DNA of 64,000 bases from Yponomeuta sedellus (GCA_934045075.1 OW203725.1:2446775-2510774); one strand, 5' to 3'; positions 49,283 to 62,084 are shown, numbered from the stretch's first letter. The notes: generated from the sequence alone by a model not told the origin. Made by a program: numbers and translations.

Positions 49283-49605
49283 TTAACCCATGCATGTCCC
49301 CACTGCTGGGGCATAGTTCTCCCTGCATCGCAGCAAGGTTAGGCCATACTCCACCACGGGGGCCAAGTCCGGGTTGGTGGAGATTTTGTACACACAGTGG
49401 TGGACCTTCAGGCCGCCCACAAGGCCTCTGACATAGCGAAACGACTGCCATTACATGACAGCCGGCACCAACGGCTTAACGCGGAAAAAATGCCACTAGC
49501 GGTAGCCGCGGGGCGATCACCCATCCTGCACCGGACCGCGCGTGTTGTTGCTTAACTCAAGTGATTGATTCCAATCTCGGTTTGAATAGGCCACGAGCGC
49601 ACCAA
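49283..49605 (-). mobile_element. F1 5S-derived SINE
   Basis: Inverted, with CATGTCCCCACTGCTGGGGC, GGGGGCCAAGTCCGGGTTGG, GGGGCGATCACCCATCCTGC (C box complement) and GTTGTTGCTTAACTCAAGTG. Confidence 0.85.
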
Positions 49606-50234
49606 AACGTTATTATTAAAACCATTCACAAAGAAAGGAAGGAAAAGGAAAGTTCACGGCGTGTCACTGCTGCTATAAATGGCAACTGACTCAACAATAT
49701 ACCGATGGACAAGCCTTCAGCGCTTATTTTCAGTTAGTGCCAGGTGCTACCCCACGAGCGTCACAGACTGCGGTGCGGTACAACCATGTAGAGTAGAATA
49801 CTTTATGTTATGTAGAATAATACCTATTTGGAATAGAATACGTACGATGTATACAGAATGAAAAAGCGTCTTAAGTTGTCTCATTACCTACCTACTTACT
49901 TAATTTCACGTTTATCAGGCCAGACTCTCATTACTGCGTATAAAATTAGCTTCGCAAATTCCGTCACAACCGCGATATAGCCACAAACTCCAAATTCCAC
50001 GGAGCAATCAATTAGATGCAATCTACATTCAATCTCCTGTGAGTCTTCAACTCTAAACTCGCTCGCTAATTATCCTGAGCGTCGTATATTAGCTGTGTTT
50101 TGGCGCTGATAGTAACTGTAGAGGTTTAGAAGGACCGTCACTAACATTCCGTTTTTTTTTTTGCTTTGGTTAGGCTATTGAATTTTAAGTTTAAATTCAA
50201 TGGTAAGGCCCCCTACTTTGGCCCCCGTGGTGAA

Positions 50235-50625
50235 GATAGATAGATACAGTCTATTTATTCTTACTTGTCCAATTTAGTAAACAAGATTGTACCCTTAAAC
50301 TGTGACTTTTTAGTGCAAAACTGCCATATTTCCATAAATAAAGTAACCTGGAACACTCTTTTAGATAACACGCTGTCAATTTTATAAACATAATTCATGA
50401 TAGTTCATGAATTTGCGAGAAAATGTCTAGTTTAGGCATCTAATCTCAATTTTAAGGTTAGAATCTTGTTTACTAAACTGGACAAGTAAGAATAAATAGA
50501 CGGTAGATAAAATATTCTTTATTGTGGACAGAAATTACAGTAACAGAAATTATATAAAAATATAGTACAAATGGCGGCCTTACTACTAAAAGCAATTTCT
50601 TCCAAACAATCATAAAGTATGGCTT
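50235..50625. mobile_element. Inverted-terminal MITE inside a (GATA)n-F8 repeat
   Basis: MITE about 50235-50505: CTATTTATTCTTACTTGTCC on the left, GGACAAGTAAGAATAAATAG on the right, arms of about 50 bp. The flanks are GATAGATA on the left and GATAAAATATTCTTTATTG of F8 on the right, which runs to 50625. Confidence 0.8.
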
Positions 50626-50692
50626 AACTTTCCTGCGTTGCAGGATAAGACTCGTGCCCCAGCAGTGGAGACATACAGGGGTTGATATCGAA
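50610..50692 (+). mobile_element. F1 SINE, 3' end
   Basis: GTATGGCTTAACTTTCCTGC, GCCCCAGCAGTGGAGACATA, GGGTTGATATCGA. Confidence 0.75.
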
Positions 50693-50699
50693 GGCGCGA

Positions 50700-53600
50700 C
50701 TTTGTGAGGAGCGCACGTGAAACAGTAATACTTATAAATAAAAAGTGGAAAAAAGGGTATTCATAACCGACTTCAAAAAAGGAGGAGGTTATAAATTTAA
50801 GCGACGTTGATTGTCAGATAATTAAATGTCAATCAGTGGCGTATGACTTTACATCCGTGCGTATGACATTGTCGTTTTAACGTAGGTATGGCATGGCATG
50901 TTTTAACATAGGTAGGTAGTCCAAAAAAGTGCTCTGTGGGTACTCCGAACCATAAGTTGTTCTTCTTATGGTCAGAGGGTCAGAGTCGGCCTAATCAATT
51001 TCTATTCTAACTGGAGGATAGTATTGTGCCTGCTCGGACATCTCTAAGATCGCTCCGTTCTAGTACATTTGAGAAAATGTACTAGTACAGTTTATTAGTA
51101 CTATTAGGACTATTAGGACGTTATAGTAGAACCATCTCAACGTTCACGTTTTGACCTTTCAGCCATAAATATGCTTTTTTTAATATCTTTATTTTACAGG
51201 ACCATTTATGATGAATATTTTTAATGTTGCCGTGCCACCATTATATTATAAGTACTATGATAAAAATCAATGAAAAAATATTTTTGGTTAGAGTAGTTTT
51301 TTTCCTACGTACAATGAAATAATTATTACCATCTAGATTTTCGTAAGCTACTTTTGTTATTTACAACGAACAAAAGTAGCTCACAGAACAAGATTACTAC
51401 TACAGAAATAAGCGTCCCAAAGCGCACGAAACAGAAAAATCTCCTTCACCAATAATTCACTATAATAACAAAGTGAAAAAATTATGTTATATTCGTTAGA
51501 GAAACTAACATCAAGAAAACAACACAATATTACTTTTACAAAAGTACTTGGATTAGCGCGCGAACCAGCAGAATTGACATAATGAATGATACAAAAAGCC
51601 AAACAAGTAAAAACAATCTTTATTGCTACGACATACGTACCTACTTCTAAAAGTTCGGAAAAGACCAACCGGCTGAATGGAGACCGATCGAAACAATTTC
51701 GCTCCGTTCAGTTCAATCACCACACTCTCATGCAGCGTTCGTTCGCTCTCATTATTCGCCATATTTGGTCACCCGGTCCGATTCATTTATTCATTCAGCC
51801 AATCCGTGATTGCGAGAGCAATGAACGAATAGACCGAATGTCCGATTATCACTGGGAAACGTTTCCTTTCGTTCATTGCATGGTAACGTATCTTAATCGT
51901 ACTTCGTACATGACCGACACAATACTACTGGAGGACAGACTCTTAAACATTTAACGTATATTAAAAACATTTTGCAATTAGTTATTCCTACTACTTTGAC
52001 TTTGTCTAAAGTTTCGAGCAAAAGGTCGGTTATTTTCGAATATTTAATCATATATATTAATAACTTATCGGTAAGTAATAGTAATAACTTACTGATAGAT
52101 AGTTAATAATGCCGTTTTTCTCAACGAACAAAACATTCTCTCAAAATATAGCTAACGATTTTAATGTCAACCTGTAGAGTTGGATTCAGTCTTGTTTGCA
52201 GACGTCGACGTTGTATGATTTGAGCTGCGGTAGACCATCTGTTCCTTTCCTGCATTTTCCATGGGCGTCGGTTCTCTGCTAGTCGGCAAAGATAAAAGTT
52301 TACCCATCAGCGGGTTCGCGGTATAATTACGGCGCGGTTGGCAGCACTGGCGGAGTTTCGCGGGAAATTGGTTATGTTGGTAGCGTTTCGGCTTATCAAG
52401 TACCAACTACCAACCTGTATTAGATTAGGTACACACATAACTAACTCCATGATACTGACTGGTTGACAATTATTATTGACGTCCCGAAGTAAATTCATCA
52501 AAAATATTATAAACGTTCTTAAAATTCAGAATAGGTACTTACTTTATTTTTAATGAATTTAAGCTGTACTTGTAGTTATACCTACGTAGTTATTTCGTAT
52601 TAATAAAACATAAATTATACTATTTAATTATATTACCATCGGAAAAGCTAATCGTGGTGGGCACACGTGATGATAGAAGAAGTCTTTCTGAATAAAGGCC
52701 TGTGCCTTGCCCTGAAAGCTGGTCGCATTTAGGACGCAATTGTGAAAATCTAAAATGGCGTCCGTAGACAGTACCCACCTACTTCTTATTTATAGCGAAG
52801 TTGTTTCTCAACAACATTCAAAAGTTTGCATCAAGAGCGTAAGCATGTCAGCTAGAAGGAAGGAAGAGCGTGGTTTATTGAAAAACTTAACGCGCCTCTG
52901 CAAGGTTTGATAAAATTAAGATTAGTACCTATGTACCTACTTACTAGGCAACTTGTGTCGTAATTCACTTTGTGTGCGGCAGTATCTGAATTGAGAATGC
53001 AACGAAGTACCTACCTACCTAAATACTGACTCATCCTTTTTATTCAGAGATCTGAAAAGATAGTGCGTTATTAATACTCAGTGAAATCTCATTTCAGAAA
53101 CCGGCGTTCTGTTTTTAAAACATGGCGTCCATCCTGTCCGCCGTTTACTGGTGGTCATACTAATTTGTCATATTAGTATTTATGAACACGAGGATATTCA
53201 ATTCAATATTTTTTTTATTGCACTCCTAGGATTTGCCAATGGTGGCCAGTGTCAGGTTTGTGGACATGGCATGTTTTTTTCCTCAACAGTACTTGACCTC
53301 CTCGAGGTCCGCCTTCCTCCACGCGGCAGCCATATTTTTTTGCCGATGTCGATAGGTAAGTAATCAAAATTTATGGCACGCCTTAAAACATGCCTTAAAA
53401 TTATCGTTCCTCTGACGGTTATTTTCAGCGAAGTCCGCCGTAACTGGCTAACTGTAAAACCTCCTATCGTCTCGGACGTGAATATTAATACTTCTAACCG
53501 CGGAAAATCGAAATGATATCTGAAACACAGATTTTTACGAGCGCATGAAAAGCGACTGTATTTGTGAATTATTTGGTTCTTATCTTTAGATGCCAAGTGC

Positions 53601-54125
53601 AAAAATTAGGTGCGTTGTGTTAGTTTTCAAAAATTAAGTGATATTATAATTACCAACTGATCGGAACAGGATCGAACGGCAACGGATCGAAAAGTCGGAA
53701 TAGGTTAGAACACGGACACGGCTGTAGGAAAATGGTAGGTAAGTAAGCAAGCATACCGAACAATAATTGCTTATTACAAGCGTCTCCAAAAAAGAAACAA
53801 GAGAAAAAAAAAACTCAAAAAAGGTCCGATTATGAGCGCGGAAAATAAAAGGAATAAGAGACTTTTGTGGGGTGAAATTAGGGCCCTTGTGTTCGCGAGT
53901 TGAGGCCAAGTGAGCGGCTTTGTTCAGCTTAAAGTAATTATTGTGTTTTTTATAAAAGAGTTTGTTAGCGGGCATTCATTGAGCGGAGGACATGGCCGCT
54001 TCCTCAGGGGAGCTGGAACGGACTCAGGGAAACCATTTTCTCATCTGCTTTTACAATTTTTGTTTCTGCCGTTTTTGAATTTTATTCACTATAAAAACAA
54101 AATGTTTCCTTAATTAACGTCAAAG
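50700..54125. other. Intergenic, no gene supported
   Basis: Short ORFs (for example 51586-51954 plus, 52167-52406 minus) have no family signature, and the second does not start at ATG. A possible short exon start at 52846 (ATGTCAGCTAGAAGGAAGG) with a weak GTTTGA donor is noted and not called. Confidence 0.45.
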
Positions 54126-54129
54126 TTAA

Positions 54130-54430
54130 ATGATTAATCAATCAATCAGAAGTTGTTAGTTTCACAATTAATAGATTTTGTGGAGAAGAAACAAATAAAA
54201 AAACTCCACATTTATTCTCTTCAAAATAAAGTTTAACTTTATTAACAGACTTTTGAACTTAAACATTATTAAAATTTACTCAACAATGTGTTGAACACTA
54301 GACACAATCTTCATCTATTTAAAAGTACCTAATTACTTTCCAACATTATCGCACTGTTTAATACCAGAAATCTTTTTCTAAACAATCCCTTTTTTGCACA
54401 TTCTCCAGTGTAATTAACACATTTTTGAAA
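54130..54430. repeat. F10 dispersed repeat
   Basis: CAGAAGTTGTTAGTTTCACA, AAACTCCACATTTATTCTCT and CTGTTTAATACCAGAAATCT, as at 25755-25985. Confidence 0.65.
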
Positions 54431-54519
54431 CCGCGTCGGAGGTAACTCTGATATATCCTAAAGAATCTTCTTGTAGAAGTTTATACAGTGCCCCTTTTTA
54501 TAATAATATTGGCCTTTTT

Positions 54520-54640
54520 TCATCTACTTAATGAGATGATCTATACAGCTTCCAGTGGCATCTTCACTCACACTAGATGGGTGAAGGGACCACTCTGACG
54601 CTGTAGTGCTTGTGCCCCATTAAGGATGTATTAACGTGCG
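54520..54640. repeat. F9 repeat, partial
   Basis: GATGATCTATACAGCTTCCA and CACACTAGATGGGTGAAGGG. Confidence 0.65.
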
Positions 54641-54917
54641 TGCAAGTGGAATGACAGATGACTTCTCATGTTTAATTAAGTGCTTTACGTTTTATTATTT
54701 GTAGTGATTAATTAAGGAGTTAATTAAAAAAATATATAGTGAAATATTGTTTTTTTTTTGCAACCAGCTCGATTTTTTCAAAATTTTGTTAAATATACAC
54801 GACTTTTATAATTAAGACAGACTTCTAAGAAACTTTTTCCCTACCTACAACGGATGAAATAGTTGTTGTATATATTATTATTATTGCTGTATATTATTAG
54901 TGATTTTAGATTTTTCT

Positions 54918-55012
54918 TCTTCTTCTTCAGGCTATATTAGTCCACTGCTGGACATAGCCCTCCCCAAATGAGCCCAAGGTTGTGCCATCATTAGGGGGTA
55001 ATGCCCATAGAT
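54918..55012 (-). repeat. F4 repeat, tail half
   Basis: CTTCTTCAGGCTATATTAGT to ATTAGGGGGTAATGCCCATA. Confidence 0.75.
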
Positions 55013-55214
55013 TTTTTACCGTTGCCTAATTATTAAACAATGTAGGGTTTAATTTATATTTCAAAATTCAAAGATTTTTGTGATCCGTCAGTGGGTAAGT
55101 CGAAAATTTTCATGTTTCAATTTGGCAATGTTAACCCCCCCTGCAAAATTTCAGTCCTGTGATATAGTTGGCTTCGAGATAGAGGGAAGTCAAAAAGTGC
55201 TCGAAACGGTTCGT

Positions 55215-55345
55215 AAAACGCATAATGTCCCCACTGAGGGGCACGTGTCTCTTCCGTAAGGAAGGTATAGGCCGTACTCCACCACGGGGGCCAAGTCCGG
55301 ATTGGTGGAGGCTTGCAAGACTATAGTGGCTGGTCTTACCTACAG
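55215..55345 (-). mobile_element. F1 SINE, 3' end
   Basis: ATAATGTCCCCACTGAGGGG, GGGGGCCAAGTCCGGATTGG. Confidence 0.75.
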
Positions 55346-55354
55346 TCAGAAATA

Positions 55355-55540
55355 CAGAGAATAGTGTAAAGAGGTTCGAAATTTCACTGATGCCGATGAG
55401 TCGCCCATTGGCTCAATTGGAAGTGCGCTGGCACGGATAGCCAGAGGTTGCGGGTTCGAATCCCGGCATGGGTGAAATTTTTAGCCTCTAAATAGGTTTT
55501 TAAATTTGTCCTTAGCACGGGTTAGAGCATTAAAAATAGT
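55355..55540 (+). mobile_element. F2 tRNA-derived SINE
   Basis: ATACAGAGAATAGTGTAAAG, CCCATTGGCTCAATTGGAAG, GGTTCGAATCCCGGCATGGG, TTAGCACGGGTTAGAGCATT. Confidence 0.85.
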
Positions 55541-58460
55541 ATAAAAATCTATTATTAATTATTTTAGAACCTTTTGCACTCAAAAAGCGGCGAGACCATA
55601 CGGTCTCTATCTGAGCTTTTGCTTAATCGGTACCTAACGATGAAAGAGGTCCTGTTAGCAACATTTTTGCTCGAAACCTTAAAACGTAACTTGTCTATGA
55701 AGAAGTATGGAAAGCGCTAGCAAACTTTAAAAATCACATCTTGCGAACCGTCTTCCCGCCCAACTCCGCGCCAGGCGTGCGCGCGGAATATTCTTGTTTT
55801 CCCGGAGTTTTCTCCGCTTTTCTTCGCCCGGGTTTTCTTTCGTTTGCCGCCTTAATTAGCTCATTCACGTGCCCCACCCCCGCGCGCCCCGCGGACCCTC
55901 TTGCCCCCAAATTATCTTGTTTATTGAAAGCACTTTTATACTTTCATTCGCCGTCGAATAGACATTTAGTGATGATTTCACGCTTGAACTTTTCGGTCGC
56001 GGCGTCCCCTCCCTCCCTTCTTGAGGCAATTTGGTTGGAGTAATGAACTTTGCCCGATATAGGGGTTTTTTCTTCGGCAGAATATTGTATTTTTTGTTAA
56101 AGGGTTATAAGTCTCCACCTATTTACATCGTACAATTTCACCTTTTTTGATATTGTAATTTCTGTTAAGTCTATTTTAGCAGGCTGCCAGTCAAACATTT
56201 TTATTCCGTGATTACCCCCACATACCCCACCAATCGCCAACGTGTCAATAATATGGTTTATACCGATGTTTAATACCTTAAGTTTCTACAGGAAATAGTA
56301 GGCGCCCACTTATAGGTATTCAAGCACTTTTTACAGTCAACAAAACAACACAAAAATGGAAAACTGCCTCCAAACAAACACGTAACTGCCTATCGCCACC
56401 TGCCCGACGTGACCGCAAAAGAAAACCCGCTGTCTTGGCGGGCCGGAACCAGCGCTGATAAGCCGAGCATAATGGCGTCGCCAGATAACGGCTCCCGCCT
56501 TTTTCTCGTGCCGAAACAGCGCGTCCTTTGTCGCTGGCTGAATGGCGACACAAAGCCAAGGCACAATGACAACACTGGCTGGAAAGAGTTATAAATTTTG
56601 GGGCGTTTTCTTCTTTATCGTGCGTGGGAGGAATCTATTTTGTTTGTTCAAGTGATTTTTGTTTTAATAAGTATATTTTGTTTTTGTAAAAAGTATATTT
56701 AACTGACTGACTTACACCCATTTTCATTAGCTTATGACTTACACCAATTATAATGTTTATTGTTATTTAGTATAATTAAATAACAATAAACATTATATGC
56801 TGTAAAAAGACTGCATTTCTGTTATTACTTCTTAAAATGCGTTATAGCGTTACATAACAATAATATTATACTTATTGTATGTAAGTACATACAACAAGTG
56901 GAAAATTGGAAAACCAAAAATTTTATAGGCATATTTTCACACTGCTTCTAGCCGTCAATCTGATCCGCTCATCAGAACAGTTTATTAAAAACACGATTAA
57001 AGTTTTAATAACGCTCAATGAGCTGCCACTCAATTAGGTTGTTGTTTAATAACCTTTAATCGACATATATTAGGTTTTCGAACCAAATTACAAAGAAGGC
57101 CGGCACCCCGCTTCCTCTCCACCCACAACATTAGCGGCGGGGTGGCGACGTATTTTTGTTTTTCACTGACGACAGACGGAGAAGAAAATCTCAAACCGAC
57201 ATGGGGGAGAAAGAGACCAAGGCAGGTGCACACATTGCCTTTGTTAAAGCGCAAAAATAATAGAGAGAGCGGTCGTTTATCTCTTTTTATGGCGGGCGCG
57301 CTATCTTGCCGCCGGCGCTATTATGGCGGACAATTTTGGCGCGAAAGAAAACTGCTTATTACTTCTTATTCTTGGAGAACGGTTTGGCAAATTTTCTCCT
57401 TTTTAAAGGAGAAGGGCCTGCCTTTATGCACTTTGGGATCTTTAAAGTTACGGTCGGTTTAAGACTGTAAATTATTATTTGGGGAGGTACCTTTCTTCCG
57501 CTCTACTTTTTTCTTGTCTTTGTGGTAACCTCTCTACAACCTGAGAAAAGCCTGAGAGACAATTTGTTTTGTTTTGTGTAGGTCTTTATTATTGATTTTT
57601 AATACATTGGTGCAAGTATATTTAAGTAGAGTCCAGGGACCTCTATGCGTACCAATGATGGCCGATGCCAATCGTCAGATTCCTTACTCATTTGAGAGTT
57701 AAAGGACTGGAATCGTTTAGGATTTGTTGCGCGTAAAATAGGACCTGAACCTAGAAACCTAGAATGCCAAAACGATGGAGAACCCTTTAGTTTTTTAACC
57801 CATTGGTTGGCCAGTCTTAACACTAACCAACTCTGTTAGTCTTGCCATGGTCTCTAAGCCTTGTCTGTAAAGAAATGTTATCTATCCTTTGACTATATTT
57901 ATACCAACTAAAGGATAGATATTGTCAAACGAAAACAAAGACTTTTATTTCAACTTAAATATTCTGTTTGCTGAATGTCAATGTATAATGTAAGCCGCTG
58001 CTTTTGGGCCGTTGTGTAGTGTAGAGAAGGACAGCGGAAAAACCATCTTTTCTGAAGTCATATTAAACTTAATACGCTACATCAGTTGCTACCTATACTT
58101 ATGATAAGATTCCGCGATTGCCATCAATATCTTTGAATGCCGAAACATTAGTTAATTGCCTTACAAAAGTAAGTGTAAACATTAGTGTTATGTGGCAGTT
58201 GATAAAAAAACCACTTCTAATAACTAAGTACACTCTACGCACAAAGTTGGGAACAGATACAATCCCGTCACCCCTCAGGCCAGATAGACCTAAAGGCTCT
58301 ATTTTTCTTGCGAGTCGATTTCTGGCGCGTCTGTTGGCACAATCCGCCGCAATTATCCGTCTACTCGCTTTAATTGAACTGTGAGACACTCTCGATACAA
58401 TAGGAAGATGTAGAGCAAACGACGCGGCTTGATCGTTTCAAAATACAGAACGTTACTGTT
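55541..58460. other. Intergenic with GC-rich patches
   Basis: GC-rich patches at about 55745-56030, 56390-56580 and 57100-57330 stand out, the last with ATGGCGGGCGCGC. They could be regulatory or 5' ends of a gene not otherwise visible. No ORF has a known motif. A perfect 21-bp-arm hairpin lies at 56749-56797. Confidence 0.4.
56749..56797. repeat. Perfect hairpin, 21-bp arms
   Basis: TATAATGTTTATTGTTATTT plus A, 7-nt loop, exact complement. AT-only apart from three G/C pairs. Confidence 0.8.
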
Positions 58461-58464
58461 TTGT

Positions 58465-58865
58465 TTTTTAATGCACTAACCCGTGTTAAGGACAATTTTA
58501 AAAACCTATTTAGAAGCTAAAAAATCCACCCATGCTGGGACTCGAACCCACGACCTCTGGCACGGTTAGCCTGAGGTCGCGGGTTCGAGTCCCGGCATGG
58601 GTGGATTTTTAGCCTCTAAATAGGTTTTTAAAATTGCAGAACGTTAGCCGAGTTATATCGTTATGATATAGACAGTATAGTAAAGTAAAAGTTAATTTTT
58701 CACCATAAAGAAGATAGCGAGCATTATTTCAAATAAAAAAGGAATTTACATAGATATCTTAATAATAAGATTGTCTATACTATTTTTATTTTTAATGCAC
58801 TAACCCGTCATCCCGGAATCCCGGCATGGGTTAAATTTTTAGCCTCTAAATAGGTTTTTAAATAA
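58465..58865. mobile_element. F2 SINE pieces, inverted pair and a tail
   Basis: 58465-58565 minus and 58560-58640 plus form a hairpin (CACCCATGCTGGGACTCGAA against GGTTCGAGTCCCGGCATGGG). 58790-58862 is another F2 3' part. Confidence 0.75.
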
Positions 58866-58954
58866 GATTTTTTTTTAATATATCTAATTATTTTGATAAG
58901 AGCAGTGGGTAGAACAATGGAATCGGAAGCGAGAGAGCCAGAGCAACCCTGCGG

Positions 58955-59078
58955 ATTGGCAATTTCAACGCTTGAAATTGCCAATCCGCAGGGGGCTAGC
59001 GTGGTAATTAAGTCCATACTCTCTCTCTGAGAGAAGGCCTGTGCCCTGCAGTGGGACGTTTATAGGCTATATAAAAAA
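58955..59078 (+). mobile_element. F5 SINE, 3' part
   Basis: ACGCTTGAAATTGCCAATCC, ACTCTCTCTCTGAGAGAAGG, CTGCAGTGGGACGTTTATAG. Confidence 0.8.
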
Positions 59079-59080
59079 CC

Positions 59081-59292
59081 TGCTGTGTGGTGTTGGCCTT
59101 GCGAATAGCCCCAACCCAAATTCTTCCCGCGGGTGTCGTAAACGGTGACTAAGGGACACAAACCGGGGGGTGGGCAGCAGCGCCCCCTGCAGTACAATTC
59201 CACCAAACTGCGATCCCCAACCCGCATGCCCAGCGTGGGGATTATGGGCCCACGCTGTGTCCAGCAGTGGACTAATATAGCCTGAAGAAGAA
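59081..59292 (+). repeat. F4 repeat, internally deleted
   Basis: CTGCTGTGTGGTGTTGGCCT, GCAGTACAATTCCACCAAAC, GTGTCCAGCAGTGGACTAAT, GAAGAAGA tail. Confidence 0.85.
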
Positions 59293-59324
59293 GATAAAAA
59301 ACCTATTAATGAGCCTTTATAATC

Positions 59325-59540
59325 ATTAGTGGCGCAGTGGTAGCGCATGCAAGAGGTCCCGGGTTCGATCCCCGGCTGGCAACAAAAATACCTCGTGCAA
59401 ATAGGTCGTGGATGTTTACATGTTTGTGATGTCGTTGTTCCTGGCTCCCACGACACAGGGTATCCTAGAGTGGCGCCAGATGCAATGTATGTGCCTGTAT
59501 GTAAATGCTATGTTATGTAACGTATGGTTATTATTATTAT
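59325..59540 (+). mobile_element. F3 tRNA-derived SINE, best copy
   Basis: AGTGGCGCAGTGGTAGCGCA (A box), GGTTCGATCCCCGGCTGGCA (B box), body GATGTTTACATGTTTGTGAT and TGTCGTTGTTCCTGGCTCC, end TGCCTGTATGTAAATGCTA. Confidence 0.85.
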
Positions 59541-59929
59541 CATAACCCCACCGCTGTCTACTGCTGGGTTTAAGTCCTTTCCCCAAAATGTCATCTCTCA
59601 CAGTCCCTTGCCATCCGCACCCACCGCCGACTCAACTAGGTATATTGTCTGACCATCATCGGGGTGCTCGACTGCTCGTCTACTCTGGAGAACTTCTTTT
59701 TTTATGTAGCCTCGATTGTGTCCCACTGCTGGGCAAAGTCCTCCCCTTTTGTATTCGACTCCTCCCTCTTCATGGCCATCACCTGTCAGCCTGTTAACTG
59801 ACGTGAGGTGTCCCGCCATACCGACTTCATACTTACCAATAAATTGAGTACACTTTATTGTACATAAAAATTACAAAGATACTTCTTTGTTGTGCCTCAT
59901 TTCGCTTGAAGCCAAATATTTTCTACTCT

Positions 59930-59999
59930 ACTCTACTCTGCTCTGCTCCGCTCTGCTCTGCTCTGCTCTGCTCTGCTCTGCTCTACTCTATTCTATTCT
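59930..59999. repeat. (CTCTG)n microsatellite inside an F8 repeat
   Basis: About 14 units of CTCTG/CTCTA. Left flank CTTTATTGTACATAAAAATT and right flank ACGGCGGCCTTATTACTAAA are the two parts of F8. Confidence 0.85.
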
Positions 60000-60401
60000 T
60001 AACCTAAGTGTACGGACGGCGGCCTTATTACTAAAAGTGATCTCTGCCAGACAACCTTTCGACGTACTGGACTAATACACTGGAGAAGGAAGTAGATGTA
60101 CAAACCCATTGATAATTTCAGAGGTAGGTATGTGAGGGATTTGAACACCGCAGTCACTCAGGTTTCCTTACAATGTTTTCCTTCAAAACAAGTTGTATTT
60201 TTCTTAAAGTATCAAACCTCTAAGTATCACATTGGACCTTGTTTTCCTAATCTGTGGGGCGGCGTGTCATCACATTGTCCCGCCCATTCTTCCACCTCGA
60301 ATTGGTTCGTTCGAACCAGCGAATTGATTAAAACCTCAAGTGTTTATCGTTAATTTTAATCTCTAAACAGAATTTCGTTTAACTAAACACGCGTTAAGCA
60401 G

Positions 60402-60638
60402 TTAATAAGGTTGAAAATTACAGGCTTCGAGCATGGAGTGCATAGCGGAACAGAGGTACGACTCAGCATGAGGGGCGTCTAGCAAAATTTTGTTAAGAGA
60501 CAGTTGGTCGTTTAGGTTGATATTAAATGAGAGTGCATACTGAAGCACTGATAACGTCACGCCTGTATCTCGGAAGATTAGACTAGTCGCTATATGTCTC
60601 ACTGGCCTTCCCTCCGAGATCAGTTTTGTAATGATCAT
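60402..60638 (-). other. Isolated 78-codon ORF, unknown
   Basis: ATG at 60638-60636. It reads IITKLISEGRPVRHIATSLI to LCSAMHSMLEACNFQPY. Composition is protein-like, but there are no splice context, neighbours or recognised motif. It may be chance or a fragment of an old element. Confidence 0.25.
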
Positions 60639-60679
60639 TATATGGCACTACGTAAGCGCGTTCCTTATAACGTAATCTA

Positions 60680-60842
60680 TATGAGCCTTACCTACTAATA
60701 AACTTGGTGTAAGTATTGTATAACTATGGAGTGTTTTGTCTCTTTTCTTCCAACTGAAAATTACATTCAAATGACGTGAACAAAACACTGAGTAACTATA
60801 CCAGGCTTATACGGTGTTTATTAGTAAGAGCCTATGAATTTA
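60680..60842. mobile_element. Imperfect foldback MITE
   Basis: CCTTACCTACTAATAAACTT and, inverted from the right, GGCTCTTACTAATAAACACC; arms of about 60 bp with mismatches. Confidence 0.65.
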
Positions 60843-61404
60843 AATATCACTTCGGGTGAGCAACAAAGAATTATTTAGTTACTTGTCAGGCTGTATGCAG
60901 TGGTTATTGACTGGTAGAATACTTGCCTAAAACAAGCGGTTGTAAGTTCAAAACTCAGCGAGTATCTATGACTTGGATGAATTGTATTACGTACATTTTC
61001 TTTTTGCAGTAACAATCCCACCCAATATTTTTTTAGGTATAGCATCTCTTTTGTCCCACTGCTGAACAAAGTTCTCCCCTCCTGCTTTAAAAAATAGCAA
61101 CTTTTTTTAAATTTATATATATTTATGTACTTGTCACTTTTTTTAGTTAGCCTGTTTTGTGTCCCACTGCTGGGCAAAGGCCTCCCCCCTTTTTCTCCAT
61201 TCCGTTCTCTCCAGCGCCACCTGTGACCAAACTCGGAGATGATTGTCGAGGTCATCACTTGTCACTTACAGATCAATAAATTAATCATGAATATTTCTTA
61301 AACTAGTCTTATTTACGAAACACAGTTTGAGAAAATCTTCTACCTGACAACAAAAGTTTTAAAACATTTGAGATAACCGTAAATTAACATAAATGTAGCA
61401 AAAA

Positions 61405-61490
61405 CTCGACGTGTGCGTGCGCGCGTGTGTTTGTGTGTGTATGTGTGCGTAGGTTTGTATATAGGTGTGTGTGTGTCCGTGTGTACCTAT
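61405..61490. repeat. (GT)n-type microsatellite
   Basis: GTGTGCGTGCGCGCGTGTGT and onward, impure. Confidence 0.8.
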
Positions 61491-61499
61491 AGAGTATTT

Positions 61500-62080
61500 A
61501 TTTGTTAGCTAGACCCGTCTTTCTGTGGTACCTATGTATGGGCGTAATGCTTTTTGAGGGTGATTAAATTGTGTGATTCTATTTAAACGCAGGGGTGTTA
61601 GGGCCGAGCTCACAATCCGGTGTATTTCGCGGTGACAATTAAGCCACATGCTTTTTCAATTCCCTCAAAAAGGTTTCAATTTGTTGTGATTACTTCTTCC
61701 TTGTCCTGTATTTTTAAGTCGGGCGAGGTATCTTATCTCAAATCGCCGTCAAGTTAAGTAGTAGTTACTTTCTTACTTATTTATTATGTAACACCATGGT
61801 AAATCAGTAGATTGAATACAGGCCGCCTTGAAATTTCCAGATTATCTCGGTTTCTCTAGGTGGCTATTTTTTAATTTATGGTACTAAGGTACTATTAAAT
61901 AGTTCATGGCAGCGATCAGTGATAGAGTATTAAATGACTTATAACCAAAAATAAATTTATTTTTATTCAGACAACAGGTTGTACCTCACCCAAATGTGAA
62001 TTTGATAGCCGTGGTAGCGCAGCGGTAGATCTTATAAAATATGTATGTACTTATGTTAAAGCTGCATGCAGTAAGTAAAG
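61500..62080. other. Intergenic, nothing supported
   Basis: AT-rich with a short B-box-less tRNA-like piece GTGGTAGCGCAGCGGTAGAT near 62011. Confidence 0.4.
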
Positions 62081-62084
62081 AGCT

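Noticed and set aside
51586..51954. 122-codon ORF on the plus strand
   Set aside because: No motif, no splice context, and composition like the surrounding AT-rich DNA.
52167..52406. 79-codon ORF on the minus strand
   Set aside because: Its first codon is TTG and no upstream exon is visible; no family resemblance.
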